Positions 17,126-27,002 of a stretch of 64,000 bases of DNA are shown here, piece after piece. The DNA is from an uncultured Bacteroidales bacterium (GTDB lineage Bacteria > Bacteroidota > Bacteroidia > Bacteroidales > F082). The notes under the pieces were generated by a model that worked only from the letters and a program-made list of their open reading frames with translations, was not told where the DNA came from and made no database searches. The position numbers and the translations under genes are program-made. The DNA lies in the NCBI GenBank assembly GCA_947303395.1, contig CAMYYD010000004.1:1-64000 (forward strand), written 5' to 3'. Each line of letters starts with the position of its first letter. The first letter of the stretch is position 1.

Positions 17126-20100
17126 ATGATAATGAAGGGATTAGCCATTTTACGAAGATTTATTTTTACACTGTTTACAGTACTCGTTGGCGTAAATTTG
17201 TGGGGACAAAGTTCACTCTCAGGAGCTGGAACTTCAGGAAACCCATATATAATAGCAAGCGAGGCCGATTGGAATTACTTTGCAGATAAAGTAAACACAG
17301 GTGAGGCTGGTTATGCGACAGCATATTACAGACTAACGGCCGATATTACCGTTACAACCATGGTTGGTACCCCGGAGCATCCTTTCAGCGGTACTTTCAA
17401 TGGACGACAGGAAGGCGTTTATAATGCTTATACTCTTACTTTTAATTGCGGAACATCATTTGATGATGCAACCAATGAAGAAATTGTCGCTCCGTTCCGT
17501 TACACTAATGGCGCGACCATTCGATCACTTATTTTGCGAGGAGCGATTCATACTGTAGCCGGTAAGGAAGCAGGTTTGATAGGTGTAAATACCCGCACTT
17601 CGACAAACACTACAGTTGAGTATATTATCAACTATATGAATTTATATTGCTACGAAATTCTATGGAATGAGGAAGGTGGCGGTTATGCATACGATGGCAG
17701 CGGTATTTCATTTTCATACTGCTCATACGAAGGAACGATTGTCGCAAGCAACTATCATGGCGGTTTTTGCGGAAAAGCGGATGGAAATACAGAATTTACA
17801 CGGTGCCTCTTTGACCCTGAAGGAGGTTATTATTGGGCGGAAAACTTCGTTTACGATGCTCAAGGTGCAACTATTAATTATGATGGACCGAATCCTGCTA
17901 TATAAGATGGCTGTTACTATTCTTTGGGCAACAACCAGCAACCATCAGAGCAAGGTACTATGATATTTGTAAATGAGGTTCCTCAAGATTATATGGGACA
18001 CAAAATCACCACTTTCCATGAGAAAAAGATTTACAAACCTGTGGATGTGGTTATTAGTGGTGTCAATAAGAGATATATTCATACAGGGAGTCCGATTACA
18101 ATTAATCCAGGAGTGACATTCGACGGTGTTAACGCTCTTGCTCCTAATAATTATTGTGAGTGGTCAGTCACTCCAGATCCGATTCAAGATCTTGGTACAT
18201 ACACATTTACGGTAACTGCTCCAAAGGCGGGTGTAGAGTCAGATTATCTTGGCTCGGTGACCCAATTGATTCGTGTCATACCATCAACATCAGTAGCTTG
18301 GAGAAATGTGCAGGCTGCATTATCGGGTTCGGCTGAAACAATAAATTTAAGCGATTTAACAACTGAAGATGTTATTACAGCTGGAGGCACTGATTATTGT
18401 TTGGTTGTGGAAAGCGGTAGAACGGTTACAATCAATTTGAATGGAAAAACGATAGATCGTGGATTTTATAATGTAGACGGCACTTGGGAAACACCGATTG
18501 TTGGTGGACATGTTTTAAAGGTCAGAAGTGGCGCCACAGTCATAATAAACGGTCCCGGAACAATTATGGGAGGCAGCAATAAGGCGGCAAATAATGCGGA
18601 AAATGCCGAGAATAGCAATGGCGGCGGTATTGCGAACTGGGGAACATTGACACTCAACAATGTTACTGTTAGAGACAACAAATGTGTTAAGTGTAGTGAT
18701 AATAACACATCTCGTACTGCGAGAGGCGGAGGCGTTTTCAGTGGTCAAAACAGTAATATAACTATAAACGGAGGCGAGATTACAAATAACTCGGCAGAAG
18801 GTGGTGGCGGCGGTATTTTTGTTTACCGGGCGGCTAATTTCACTATGGGCAAAGATGCTTCAGACAATAAGCCCAATGTTCATGGTAATATATCTAAAGA
18901 CAAAGGCGGTGGTATCCGTGTGGATGCGACAAATTCAACAACTGCTACCTTAAATGATTGCAGAATTGAATACAATGTGGTTGAGTTTTATAGCAATTTG
19001 AGTGTGTCGAATGGCGGCGGACTTCACTTGGATGCAGGTAATTTGACATTGAATAGGTGTGAAATTAAGAACAACCAAGCCAGTAAATATGGAGGCGGCA
19101 TATATATGATGGCTGGTCAACTGCATGCCAATGATTGTACTATTACCGACAATAAGGCTTATGATGCGACAAGTAGATTTGACGGTTGTGGCGGTGGTAT
19201 TTGTATTTTGGGAGGACAATGCTATTTGGATGGAGCTACTATAACCGGTAATTCAAGCAGTGTAATGGATGGCGGCGGTATTTTTGTTGAGGCAGGAAAA
19301 ACATTAAGCATACAAGGAGCGGTGAATATTACCGGAAATTGGAAGTATAATAGTAATACGGGTGGTAGTACAAAGACTACAAATGTGTATTTGATGGGTT
19401 CAAGTGGCAGAATTACAATTGCAGATAATATTACAGGTACCATTGGAATATCAAAAAACGGTGATACAGGCATTTTCACCACTGGTCTTAATGGACATGG
19501 AACTATAGCCAATTTCTCAAGTGATAATCCAGTCTGTACAATTAAAGAGACGAATAACCACGAATCAGAACTTACCCCAATAGAACCGGAAACACCTCCA
19601 CAGGAAACTACCTGGACAATAAATACACCAACGATTCTTAATGAATCGTTAAACAATACTATTAAAAAAATTGTAATTGAAAATAACGGATGTTTGTATG
19701 TCAATGCTGGTGGTTATATCAATGGTGTTGAAATTACTAATAATACCACTAATGCTGAAAACAAACTGGTTATCAATGGGGGACAGGTCAATCCTTCGAA
19801 TAGTGGTGTTAAAGCAACGGTGAATAAGGACATCAAAAAGGCAAATGCCTCGAGCCAGAAAAACTGGTATCTGATATCATCGCCACTTGTTACTCAAACA
19901 GGTAATCCGATAAGCATACGTGAGAATACAAACCTTATCGTAAAAAATTTCAGCAGTAATAATCCTGAATACGATTTGTACCGTTTCAATGAAGGAGCGA
20001 CAAATATTTCTGGCGGGTTAGAATTACAGTGGGAAAACTACAGATCAACAAATCCTGCTCATTCTGGATTCAATGTTAACGATAATAATAGCCAGCTTGA

Positions 20101-21055
20101 GATGGGTCGTGGATATCTGTACCGCAATATTGCTGATTACACTATAACAATGATTGATGCTATCAATATTAGCCCTATCAATTACACATTGTCATATCAT
20201 GCAGAAGTAAATGGCCATGATAATATATTCAAAGGCTTCAACATTATCGGGAACCCATATATGCACAATATTTCCAAAGGTATTGCCGGTGCTGCAATCC
20301 AAAATATTTATTTGGAAAACAACTACTATGTTCTTAATCCAGCAAACGGCTCTTGGATTTTGACAACAGATGGAACTGTAATTCCTCCTATGACAGGTAT
20401 TCTCGTTCAGGCAAAATCAGCCAACACATTGGCAATAACCAATTCAACAACGGTTGGTGCAGGCAAGGGTGTCGCTGACAATAACATCTGGTTCACGGTT
20501 GCAAACAACGAATATGACGACAGAGCTTGCGTGGTATTCAAGGGAGGTCACGGATTGAACAAGATAGCACACATGAATGAGGAAGTCCCGATGCTTTATA
20601 TCCGTCACAACGACGAGGATTTCGCTTCTGTGGATATGAATCCTGAGGTAAAGCAATTCGACCTTTATTTCGAGACCACTACGGTGGGCGCTTACAAGTT
20701 GAGCGTTAACCCGCAAGGCAATTACAGCTATCTGCATCTTATCGACAAGGTGGCTGAAGAAGATATTGATTTGCTCAAAGATAATGAATATTCGTTCATA
20801 GGATCGCCTTCGGATGCTGCGGATCGTTTTATTGTGCGCTTGGATAATAACTCAGACAACTCGACATTTGCTTACCAGAGCGGAAAAGACATTGTGGTTT
20901 GCGGCGAAGGAACGTTGCGGGTGTTTGATGTGACGGGACGACTGGTCGCAAAGAAACGAGTGAATGGCGTGGGGACATGGCACGCCGCGTCAGTACCAAC
21001 AGGCGTTTACACCTTGAAATTAAACGACAAAACACAGAAAATAGTCATAAAATAA
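17126..21055 (+). pseudogene. giant T9SS-type secreted beta-helix protein, copy 4, interrupted by an in-frame TAA
   Basis: The two open parts (17126-17905 and from 17906) are in the same frame, separated only by TAA at 17903-17905, where giant 3 has a Glu codon (GVEDGCYY against AI-stop-DGCYY). So this is one gene with a single nonsense change and not two genes. Part one has the signal peptide (VNLWGQ) and one GLUG-like domain. Part two has an Ig-like linker, a beta-helix and the C-terminal module with a T9SS-like tail (LRVFDVTGRLVAKKR, KIVIK). The tail is more diverged than in copies 1-3, and there is no hairpin or PLGSG gene downstream. A true pseudogene, readthrough, a mixed population or an assembly error are all possible. 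Confidence 0.8.
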
Positions 21056-21062
21056 AACGATA

Positions 21063-21104
21063 AAAAAAATTATAATGTTGTTAAACGGCATTATAATTTT
21101 TTTT
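21063..21104 (+). terminator. intrinsic terminator fused to the promoter of the PurF-like gene
   Basis: AAAAAAATTATAATG pairs with CATTATAATTTTTTT around an 11-nt loop. The T-run leads directly into TATTTTTG at 21107. Confidence 0.8.
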
Positions 21105-21106
21105 AT

Positions 21107-21114
21107 TATTTTTG
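21107..21114 (+). promoter_or_regulatory. promoter -7 box (TATTTTTG) of the PurF-like gene
   Basis: TATTTTTG, 26 bp before the ATG at 21141; the expected leader is about 20 nt. Confidence 0.7.
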
Positions 21115-21140
21115 CCGCTTAAAATTTAAACCTATAAACA

Positions 21141-22553
21141 ATGAGCGGATTTTTCGGAATCGTATCTAAGAGGCCATGCATCACGGACCTCTTCTACGGC
21201 ATTGATTATCATTCACATCTGGGCACAACAGCTGGCGGTATCTGCACCTTCGACGGCGAGACTTTCCACCGCGACATCCACAGCTTGAAAGGCTCTTATT
21301 TCAGAACAAAATTTGAGGATGATCTTCCTAAGTTTACGGGCAACAGCGGCATCGGCATCATCAGCGACACCGACGCGCAGCCTATCGTGGTTAACTCTCA
21401 CCTCGGTAAGTTTGCCATAGTGACAGTGGCGAAGATCACCAATATCAAAGAGCTTGAAAAGGAGTGTTTGGACAACAAACAGCATTTTGCTGAGTTGAGT
21501 CACGGCGACACTAACCCGACTGAATTGGTGGCTTTGCTCATCACTCAGGGTAAGGACTTTGTCGACGGCATCAAGAACGTATATAATAAGGTGAAGGGCT
21601 CTGTCTCGATGCTTATCCTCACCACCGACGGCAGCATCATCGCGGCGAGAGACCTCTACGGCCGTACTCCTATCGTCATCGGTAAGGACGACGATGGTTA
21701 TGTGGCGGCTTTCGAGAGCCACAGCTACATCAACCTCGACTACACCACCGAGCGTTTCATCGGTCCAGGCGAGATTGTGAGAATCACGACAGACGGCGTG
21801 ACACAGTTGCTTGCACCTAACAACAAGATGCAGATTTGCTCATTCCTCTGGATTTACTACGGTTTCCCGGCATCCGACTACGAAGGTATCAACGTGGAGG
21901 AGATGCGTTATCGTGGCGGTTACGCAATGGGTATGATGGACGACGTGGAAGTCGACTATGCAGCTCCTATCCCGGATTCGGGCATCGGAATGGCTATCGG
22001 TTATTCGAACGCAAAGCAGATTCCATACGTGCGCAGCGTGGTGAAATACACTCCAACATGGTCGCGCAGCTTCATGCCGATAAACCAGTCGCAGCGTGAG
22101 CATGTGGCGAAGATGAAACTCATCCCGAACCGTGCATTGTTGAAAGGCAAACGCGTGGTGTTCTGCGACGACTCCATCGTGCGCGGCACACAGCTTCGCG
22201 ACAACGTGAAGATGCTTTACGACTACGGAGCGAAGGAAGTGCACATCAGATTGAGCTGTCCTCCGTTGAACTACGGCTGCCAGTTCTTGAACTTCAGCGC
22301 TTCGAAAAACGAGTTGGAACTCATCACACGCCGTTGCATTGAGGAGTTGGAAGGCGACAGCACAAAGAATCTCGAGCTGTACAGCGACTCAACAACAAAA
22401 CAGTATGCCAACCTCGTTGAGATGTTGCGCAAGCATGTCGGTGTCGACTCATTGAAATTCAACACTTTAGACAACATCTGCAAAGCCATCGGATTGCCGA
22501 AATGCCAGGTGTGCACACACTGTTTCGACGGCTCTTCGTTTGGTCACAAATAA
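21141..22553 (+). CDS. amidophosphoribosyltransferase-like (PurF family) protein lacking the catalytic Cys
   Basis: A 470-residue protein. The N-terminal Ntn-glutaminase-like domain begins MSGFFGIVSK; PurF proteins normally have Cys at position 2 as the glutaminase nucleophile, here Ser. The C-terminal phosphoribosyltransferase domain has the PRPP-binding motif VVFCDDSIVRGTQL near residues 337-350. The last 20 residues are Cys-rich (CQVCTHC). PurF makes 5-phosphoribosylamine from PRPP and glutamine. With Ser in place of Cys, glutamine hydrolysis is doubtful; it may use free ammonia or be a repurposed paralogue. Paralogues without the Cys are common in Bacteroidetes beside a normal PurF, so a second copy elsewhere is likely. 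purC lies nearby at 24547. Confidence 0.85.
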   Translation: MSGFFGIVSKRPCITDLFYGIDYHSHLGTTAGGICTFDGETFHRDIHSLKGSYFRTKFEDDLPKFTGNSGIGIISDTDAQPIVVNSHLGKFAIVTVAKITNIKELEKECLDNKQHFAELSHGDTNPTELVALLITQGKDFVDGIKNVYNKVKGSVSMLILTTDGSIIAARDLYGRTPIVIGKDDDGYVAAFESHSYINLDYTTERFIGPGEIVRITTDGVTQLLAPNNKMQICSFLWIYYGFPASDYEGINVEEMRYRGGYAMGMMDDVEVDYAAPIPDSGIGMAIGYSNAKQIPYVRSVVKYTPTWSRSFMPINQSQREHVAKMKLIPNRALLKGKRVVFCDDSIVRGTQLRDNVKMLYDYGAKEVHIRLSCPPLNYGCQFLNFSASKNELELITRRCIEELEGDSTKNLELYSDSTTKQYANLVEMLRKHVGVDSLKFNTLDNICKAIGLPKCQVCTHCFDGSSFGHK

Positions 22554-22555
22554 AA

Positions 22556-23329
22556 TTATTTGAAGATAATATCGACTGATGAATCACGGGACAAGCCCAG
22601 CAACGACGCGGCTTTCCCGTGATTTATCGCTATCTCGAGGAAGCCATGCGAGCCGAAGAGCGCCACGATGTCGGGCATTGCCACTTCGGTGTAGCTGCGG
22701 CAGATTTTGTCGATCACATATTTCCCTAATCTTATCTCGTAAGCCCTTCCGTTTCTGATCTTTTCGAAAAGTTCGCGTGTGATGTTCGTTACCGCGTTTT
22801 CGTAAGAGTCGATGAAGGTCACGATGCCGTGAATCGAGTTATTGTCGATTGTAGGCTGGAAGGTGAGGCTCTTTCTTATTGCCGGATACGGACTGCCTAT
22901 CTCGCTGAACGACACTCCTTTAGCTATCATAGCAGCTACTTTCACGAAGCGGTCGCGGGTGGTGAAGGTGAAGTAGTCGGAGTCCTGAATCACGTCGATG
23001 ATGACGGCCTCGTAAGGCGTGTCGCCAAGGATGAGCGAGAAGATATCGTTGTCGGTTCCGATGAAATAATGTCCGTCGGCTTTCAGCGCGATATGCGGCT
23101 TGTCGGACGACTCCTCGGTCTCCACCGCGATGATATGTATGGTGCCTTCAGGGAAATTTTTGTAGCAATTTCTGATGATGAACGCCGCCGAAGCGATGTC
23201 CCACGGCTCGATATTATGGGTGATATCGACAATGGTAGCGTCGGGAAGCGCCGATAAAATCGTGCCTTTCACAGCCGCCACGTAGTAGTCGGACAGGCCC
23301 CAATCGCTTGTTAATGTTATGATTGCCAT
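22556..23329 (-). CDS. SAM hydroxide adenosyltransferase (DUF62 family, S-adenosylmethionine hydrolase)
   Basis: About 257 residues from MAIITLTSDWG. A longer frame beginning with TTG at 23359 exists, but its extra residues lie almost on top of the promoter box, and the family starts at the ITLTSDWG strand. Visible family motifs: SDWGLSDYYVAAVKG, VDITHNIEPWDI, FIGTDNDIFSL, and FIDSYENAVTNI, the equivalent of the usual D-x-FGN-xxTN motif. The family splits SAM into adenosine and methionine in a trimeric enzyme. Its 3' end is convergent with the PurF-like gene, 2 bp away. Cytoplasmic; physiological role uncertain. Confidence 0.85.
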   Translation of the reverse strand: MAIITLTSDWGLSDYYVAAVKGTILSALPDATIVDITHNIEPWDIASAAFIIRNCYKNFPEGTIHIIAVETEESSDKPHIALKADGHYFIGTDNDIFSLILGDTPYEAVIIDVIQDSDYFTFTTRDRFVKVAAMIAKGVSFSEIGSPYPAIRKSLTFQPTIDNNSIHGIVTFIDSYENAVTNITRELFEKIRNGRAYEIRLGKYVIDKICRSYTEVAMPDIVALFGSHGFLEIAINHGKAASLLGLSRDSSVDIIFK

Positions 23330-23369
23330 TGTTTTTGCCGTTTTCTTTTTTGCGTTCAAATCACAAATG

Positions 23370-23377
23370 CAAAAATA
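23370..23377 (-). promoter_or_regulatory. promoter -7 box of the SAM hydrolase gene
   Basis: TATTTTTG on the minus strand, 40 bp before the chosen ATG. It argues against the TTG start at 23359. Confidence 0.6.
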
Positions 23378-23435
23378 CGTATTTATAAAGAAAAATTTTT
23401 ATCGAAATAAAAAAGTTATGAACAATTTTTAATTT

Positions 23436-23443
23436 TATATTTG
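23436..23443 (+). promoter_or_regulatory. promoter -7 box (TATATTTG) of phoH
   Basis: TATATTTG followed by CATATTG; leader about 32 nt. Divergent from the SAM hydrolase promoter. Confidence 0.65.
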
Positions 23444-23481
23444 CATATTGAAAAACAGGTAAAATTTAGTCGAAAAATCAG

Positions 23482-24468
23482 ATGGCGGAACAGATAGTCC
23501 AGATAGAAAATGTCAACCCGAGCGATTTGTATGGCGCTAAGGATCAACATCTTACGATAATCAAAAACTTATTTCCCAAGTTGAAGATCATTGCGCGCGG
23601 TGATTTTGTGAAGGTGATTGGTGAGGACGACGAGGTGAATTATTTCCTCGACAGGCTCACTATGCTGGTGAACCATCTGGAGCGATTCGGCAGCATCAAC
23701 CCGCAAGTGATTGAGGATGTGATGATTTCGAATGGCGAGACCGCCTACGTAAAGTCGATGAACGACAGCGACGTGCTGGTTTACGGTCGTAACGGCCTGC
23801 AAATCAAGGCGATAACGGCGAATCAGAAACGCATGGTGGAAGCCATCGCGAAGAAAGACATGATTTTCGCCATCGGTCCGGCGGGAACAGGAAAGACATA
23901 TACCGCAGTCGCATTAGCCGTGAGAGCGTTGAAAAACCGTGAAGTTCGCCGTATTATTTTAACTCGTCCGGCGGTGGAAGCAGGGGAGAACCTCGGATTT
24001 TTGCCTGGCGACTTGAAAGACAAGCTTGATCCGTATTTGCAGCCGTTGTACGACGCTTTGCGCGACATGATTCCGCAAGCGAAGTTGGCGTCGTATATGG
24101 AAGACGGCACCATCGAGATTGCGCCGCTGGCGTTTATGAGAGGCCGCACTTTGGACCACGCTTTCGTGATTTTAGACGAGGCACAAAACGCCACTCGCGC
24201 TCAGCTGAAGATGTTTTTGACACGAATGGGACGCGATGCGAAGTTCGTCATCACTGGCGATGTGACGCAGATCGACTTGCCGAAGAACCAGCCGTCTGGA
24301 TTGCCGCAAGCTGTTGATATTCTTGGCGATGTGAAAGGCATTGAGTTCATCTTTTTGGATGAAAAAGACGTGGTAAGGCATAAATTAGTGACGGAAATCG
24401 TCAATGCGTACAAGAAGTTTTATCATGACAATGAGGATAATGAAGAAGTTAGTCAGTTAACCAGTTAA
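23482..24468 (+). CDS. phoH: PhoH family ATPase
   Basis: A 328-residue protein with an N-terminal KH-like segment (LKIIARGDFVKVIGEDDEV), Walker A GPAGTGKT near residues 132-139, the VEAGENLGFLPGDLKDK motif, Walker B VILDEAQN, and the sensor region TGDVTQIDLP. PhoH proteins are cytoplasmic, RNA-associated ATPases, often near ybeY; no ybeY is seen here. The last residues (VSQLTS and the stop) are encoded by the start of a CAGTTA-type repeat, so the C-terminal tail is repeat-derived. The gene precedes purC, an arrangement seen in other Bacteroidales. Confidence 0.93.
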   Translation: MAEQIVQIENVNPSDLYGAKDQHLTIIKNLFPKLKIIARGDFVKVIGEDDEVNYFLDRLTMLVNHLERFGSINPQVIEDVMISNGETAYVKSMNDSDVLVYGRNGLQIKAITANQKRMVEAIAKKDMIFAIGPAGTGKTYTAVALAVRALKNREVRRIILTRPAVEAGENLGFLPGDLKDKLDPYLQPLYDALRDMIPQAKLASYMEDGTIEIAPLAFMRGRTLDHAFVILDEAQNATRAQLKMFLTRMGRDAKFVITGDVTQIDLPKNQPSGLPQAVDILGDVKGIEFIFLDEKDVVRHKLVTEIVNAYKKFYHDNEDNEEVSQLTS

Positions 24469-24540
24469 TCAGTTAGTCAGTTTAACCTGAATAACTGAAC
24501 AACTGAATAACTGAATAACTGAACAACTGAATAACTTAAT
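24447..24540. repeat. 8-bp-period (AACTGAAT-type) inverted repeat hairpin, copy 1
   Basis: The left arm is GTTAGTCAGTTAACCAGTTA and the right arm is several AACTGAAT/AACTGAAC units. The left arm overlaps the end of phoH. Related elements lie at 36564, 37655 and 45559. Confidence 0.8.
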
Positions 24541-24546
24541 AAAAAA

Positions 24547-25494
24547 ATGAAAGCACTAACTAGAACCGACTTCAACTTTAAAGGTCAAACCAAGGTGTAT
24601 CACGGCAAGGTTCGTGATGTTTATTTCATCGACAACAAATATCTGGTGATGGTCGCTACCGACAGAATCTCGGCGTTCGACGTCATTTTGCCGGAGGGAA
24701 TCCCTTATAAAGGTCAGATTCTCAATCAGATAGCATCAGAGTTTTTGGACATGACCACCGACATCGTACCGAACTGGAAGATTGCAACACCCGATCCGAT
24801 GGTGACAGTGGGCAAGCTCTGCAAGCCATTCCCGGTCGAGATGATTATTCGTGGATACCTCACAGGAAGCTCGTGGCGTACTTACAAGAGCGGACAGCAT
24901 ACCATTTGCGGCGTGACAATTCCTGACGGAATGAAGGAGCACCAGAAGTTCGCCGAGCCGATTATTACTCCAACCACGAAAGCTGAAGAAGGACACGACG
25001 AGGATATCTCGAAGGAAGAGATTATCCGTCAAGGACTTATCAGCAAGGAAGACTACGAGCAGATTGAGGTCATCACCCGCAAGCTGTTCCAACGTGGCAC
25101 TGAAGTCGCTGCAAAACACGGCTTGATTTTGGTTGACACAAAATACGAATTCGGCAAGATTGGCGACCAGATCTACCTCATGGACGAGATCCACACCCCG
25201 GATTCATCGCGTTATTTCATCGCCGACCAGTATGAAGAATGCTTCGCAAAAGGTCTGCCGGTGAAACAGCTCTCGAAGGAGTTCGTCCGCGAATGGCTGA
25301 TGGCAAACGGCTTCCAAGGCAAGGAAGGACAGAAGGTTCCTGAGATGACACCAGAAATCGTGAAAGGCATTTCGGAAAGATACATCGAGCTGTATGAGAA
25401 GGTGACGGGGAAGGCATTTCAGAAGGCAGCTGATTCGGACGACGTTCTCGGTAGGATTGAGGGGAACATCACTAAGTTCCTGGAGACTTTGTAG
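24547..25494 (+). CDS. purC: phosphoribosylaminoimidazole-succinocarboxamide synthase
   Basis: A 315-residue protein. SAICAR synthase motifs are visible: [33 protein letters not shown], and LVDTKYEFG with [13 protein letters not shown]. It joins CAIR and aspartate using ATP in purine synthesis. The length fits the longer (~310 residue) Bacteroidetes/eukaryote-like version rather than the ~240 residue E. coli type. The start ATG follows the repeat hairpin by six bases, so transcription may continue from phoH across the hairpin. Confidence 0.95.
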   Translation: MKALTRTDFNFKGQTKVYHGKVRDVYFIDNKYLVMVATDRISAFDVILPEGIPYKGQILNQIASEFLDMTTDIVPNWKIATPDPMVTVGKLCKPFPVEMIIRGYLTGSSWRTYKSGQHTICGVTIPDGMKEHQKFAEPIITPTTKAEEGHDEDISKEEIIRQGLISKEDYEQIEVITRKLFQRGTEVAAKHGLILVDTKYEFGKIGDQIYLMDEIHTPDSSRYFIADQYEECFAKGLPVKQLSKEFVREWLMANGFQGKEGQKVPEMTPEIVKGISERYIELYEKVTGKAFQKAADSDDVLGRIEGNITKFLETL

Positions 25495-25497
25495 GGC

Positions 25498-25568
25498 GTA
25501 GCTCTGCGAGGCCCCCAGACTGCACTGTACTTGTCAGGGGATATTGAAGTAGCGTATCTCCGATACGC
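25498..25568. repeat. left flanking repeat of the IS200-like element, with palindrome
   Basis: GTAGCTCTGCGAGGCCCCCA, then TTGTCAGGGGATATTGAAGT, ending in the palindrome GCGTATC-TCC-GATACGC (25552-25568). A longer version recurs after the transposase gene at 26105-26208. Confidence 0.8.
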
Positions 25569-25620
25569 GGAAGGTGTGTCGGAGATACTAATTATAATAA
25601 AAACCAAAAATAATGAAATC

Positions 25621-26070
25621 ATGAGTTACACTACATCATTTTATCACATTGTTTTGCGCACGTATCGTAGCGGATTAACTATTAATGAAGAACATGAGGA
25701 AGAGTTATATGCTTACATTTTAGGTATTGCAAAAAATCTTAATTGTAAGATATATCGTATTGGTGGAATGCCAGATCATGTTCACATTTTTGTGTCGTTG
25801 CCATCTTCTTTGTCATTAGCAGCATTTGTACAAAGAGTGAAAACCGATAGTAGCAAATGGCTGAAGACGAATCCAAACTTCCCAAGATTTCGTGGTTGGG
25901 GACATGAATATGCTGGATTCAGTTATAGTGTCCGAGAGAAAGATATAATAGTTAATTACATTAAACGACAGAAGGAACACCATAAAAAGACTGAGTTTGT
26001 CAAGGAGTACCGTTCTTTTATAAAGGATAATGGTGTTGATATTGATGAACGATACTTTTTGTGCGACTAG
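25621..26070 (+). CDS. IS200/IS605-type Y1 transposase (REP-associated, RAYT-like)
   Basis: A 149-residue protein from MSYTTSFYHIVLRTY. The HUH motif is in GMPDHVHIFVSL and the candidate catalytic Tyr is in VNYIKRQKEHH. Size and motifs fit the transposase_17 (Y1) family, which nicks and joins single-stranded DNA at hairpin ends. The gene stands alone, with no TnpB/IscB-like partner, and is flanked on both sides by copies of the same palindrome-bearing repeat. That matches either a whole IS200-like element or a RAYT with its REP sequences. It lies between purC and an alkD-like gene and seems not to break either. Confidence 0.88.
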   Translation: MSYTTSFYHIVLRTYRSGLTINEEHEEELYAYILGIAKNLNCKIYRIGGMPDHVHIFVSLPSSLSLAAFVQRVKTDSSKWLKTNPNFPRFRGWGHEYAGFSYSVREKDIIVNYIKRQKEHHKKTEFVKEYRSFIKDNGVDIDERYFLCD

Positions 26071-26075
26071 AAGTG

Positions 26076-26098
26076 GCGTGCCTTCGGCACGCTTTTTT
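26076..26098 (+). terminator. intrinsic terminator of the transposase gene
   Basis: GCGTGCC-TTC-GGCACGC stem followed by six T, six bases after the stop. A related palindrome without T-run (CGTGCC-GAA-GGCACG) is at 26215-26229. Confidence 0.85.
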
Positions 26099-26104
26099 CT
26101 TGTT

Positions 26105-26229
26105 CGTAGCTCTGCGAGGCCCCCAGACTGCGCAGCCACCGCGACTACACAGCCCCAGACTACGCTACGCTTGTCAGGGGATATTGAAGTAGCGTATCTT
26201 CGATACGCGCTGGTCGTGCCGAAGGCACG
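26105..26229. repeat. right flanking repeat of the IS200-like element, with palindromes
   Basis: Repeats the left flank with a ~30-bp insertion (CAGCCACCGCGACTACACAG and neighbours) and ends in GCGTATC-TTC-GATACGC (26192-26208) followed by CGTGCC-GAA-GGCACG. The stem is the same as on the left; only the loop differs (TTC against TCC). Confidence 0.8.
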
Positions 26230-26273
26230 ATATTTTAATTACCCCATACGCAGTGTGGGGTTCAAAAAATCCG

Positions 26274-26281
26274 TACCTTTG
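26274..26281 (+). promoter_or_regulatory. promoter -7 box (TACCTTTG) 7 bp before the alkD-like ATG
   Basis: TACCTTTG-CAGCACC-ATG. Transcription starting the usual few bases downstream of the box would leave almost no leader. A CCCCA..TGGGG inverted repeat at 26242-26260 lies just upstream. Confidence 0.7.
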
Positions 26282-26288
26282 CAGCACC

Positions 26289-27002
26289 ATGAATAAGCTA
26301 TACGATAACATAATGTTTTCTCAGGATCCTTCGCTGGTTCCGAGCCTTTCTCGTTTCTTCCAGACCGCCCCCGGAGGCTATGGTTTTGGTGATAAGTTCC
26401 TGGGAATCAAGGTGCCCACGATAAGAGAGGCAGTGAAAGAATGCTGGAACGAGACCTCGTTCGATGACCTGAAGGAATGCGTCAGCTCGGAATATCATGA
26501 GATGAGGATGGCTGGGTTGCTTGCGTTGGTGCAGATGTTCAAGCATGCAAAGAAAGACGTGAAGCTGCAACAACAATGCGTTGACTTCTATCTTGCTAAT
26601 ACTCAATATATTAACAATTGGGATTTAGTTGATCTATCATGCTATGAATTACTAGGCACATGGCTACTTGATAAAGATAGAACCTTGCTATATAATCTGG
26701 CAAAAGATGGAAAAACCATCTGGGAGCAGCGCATCGGAATGGTGTCAACGATGCAGTTTGTGCGCCATGGTCAGCTCGATGATACCTTCAATATCGCTGA
26801 AATCTTTTTAGCAAAGCTGCAGCCACTTCACGATTTGTTGCAAAAAGCTGTTGGTTGGCTGCTTCGTGAAGCTGGAAAACGTGATGAGAAACGATTAAAA
26901 GATTGGCTCTCAACACGTTACAAGACTATGCCCCGTACCATGCTGAGGTACGCCATTGAAAAGTTTTCTGAAAACGAAAGAAAATCTTACCTCGAAAAAT
27001 AG
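26289..27002 (+). CDS. DNA alkylation repair protein, AlkD-like HEAT-repeat glycosylase
   Basis: A 237-residue all-helical protein. The ATG at 26289 is chosen because the longer in-frame start overlaps the promoter. Family signatures: FLGIKVPTIREAVKE near residue 38, EYHEMRMAGLLALV, NNWDLVDLSCYELLG, IGMVSTMQFVRHG, and LLQKAVGWLLREAGKRD. AlkD enzymes excise positively charged alkylated bases (N3-mA, N7-mG) without base flipping. It is convergent with nadD; the stop codons lie side by side. Confidence 0.92.
   Translation: MNKLYDNIMFSQDPSLVPSLSRFFQTAPGGYGFGDKFLGIKVPTIREAVKECWNETSFDDLKECVSSEYHEMRMAGLLALVQMFKHAKKDVKLQQQCVDFYLANTQYINNWDLVDLSCYELLGTWLLDKDRTLLYNLAKDGKTIWEQRIGMVSTMQFVRHGQLDDTFNIAEIFLAKLQPLHDLLQKAVGWLLREAGKRDEKRLKDWLSTRYKTMPRTMLRYAIEKFSENERKSYLEK

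Noticed and set aside
17102..21055. Two separate genes, one ending at 17905 and one starting at a TTG at 17924
   Set aside because: Both are in the same frame and align end to end with giant 3; the second would lack a signal peptide. A single nonsense change explains it better.
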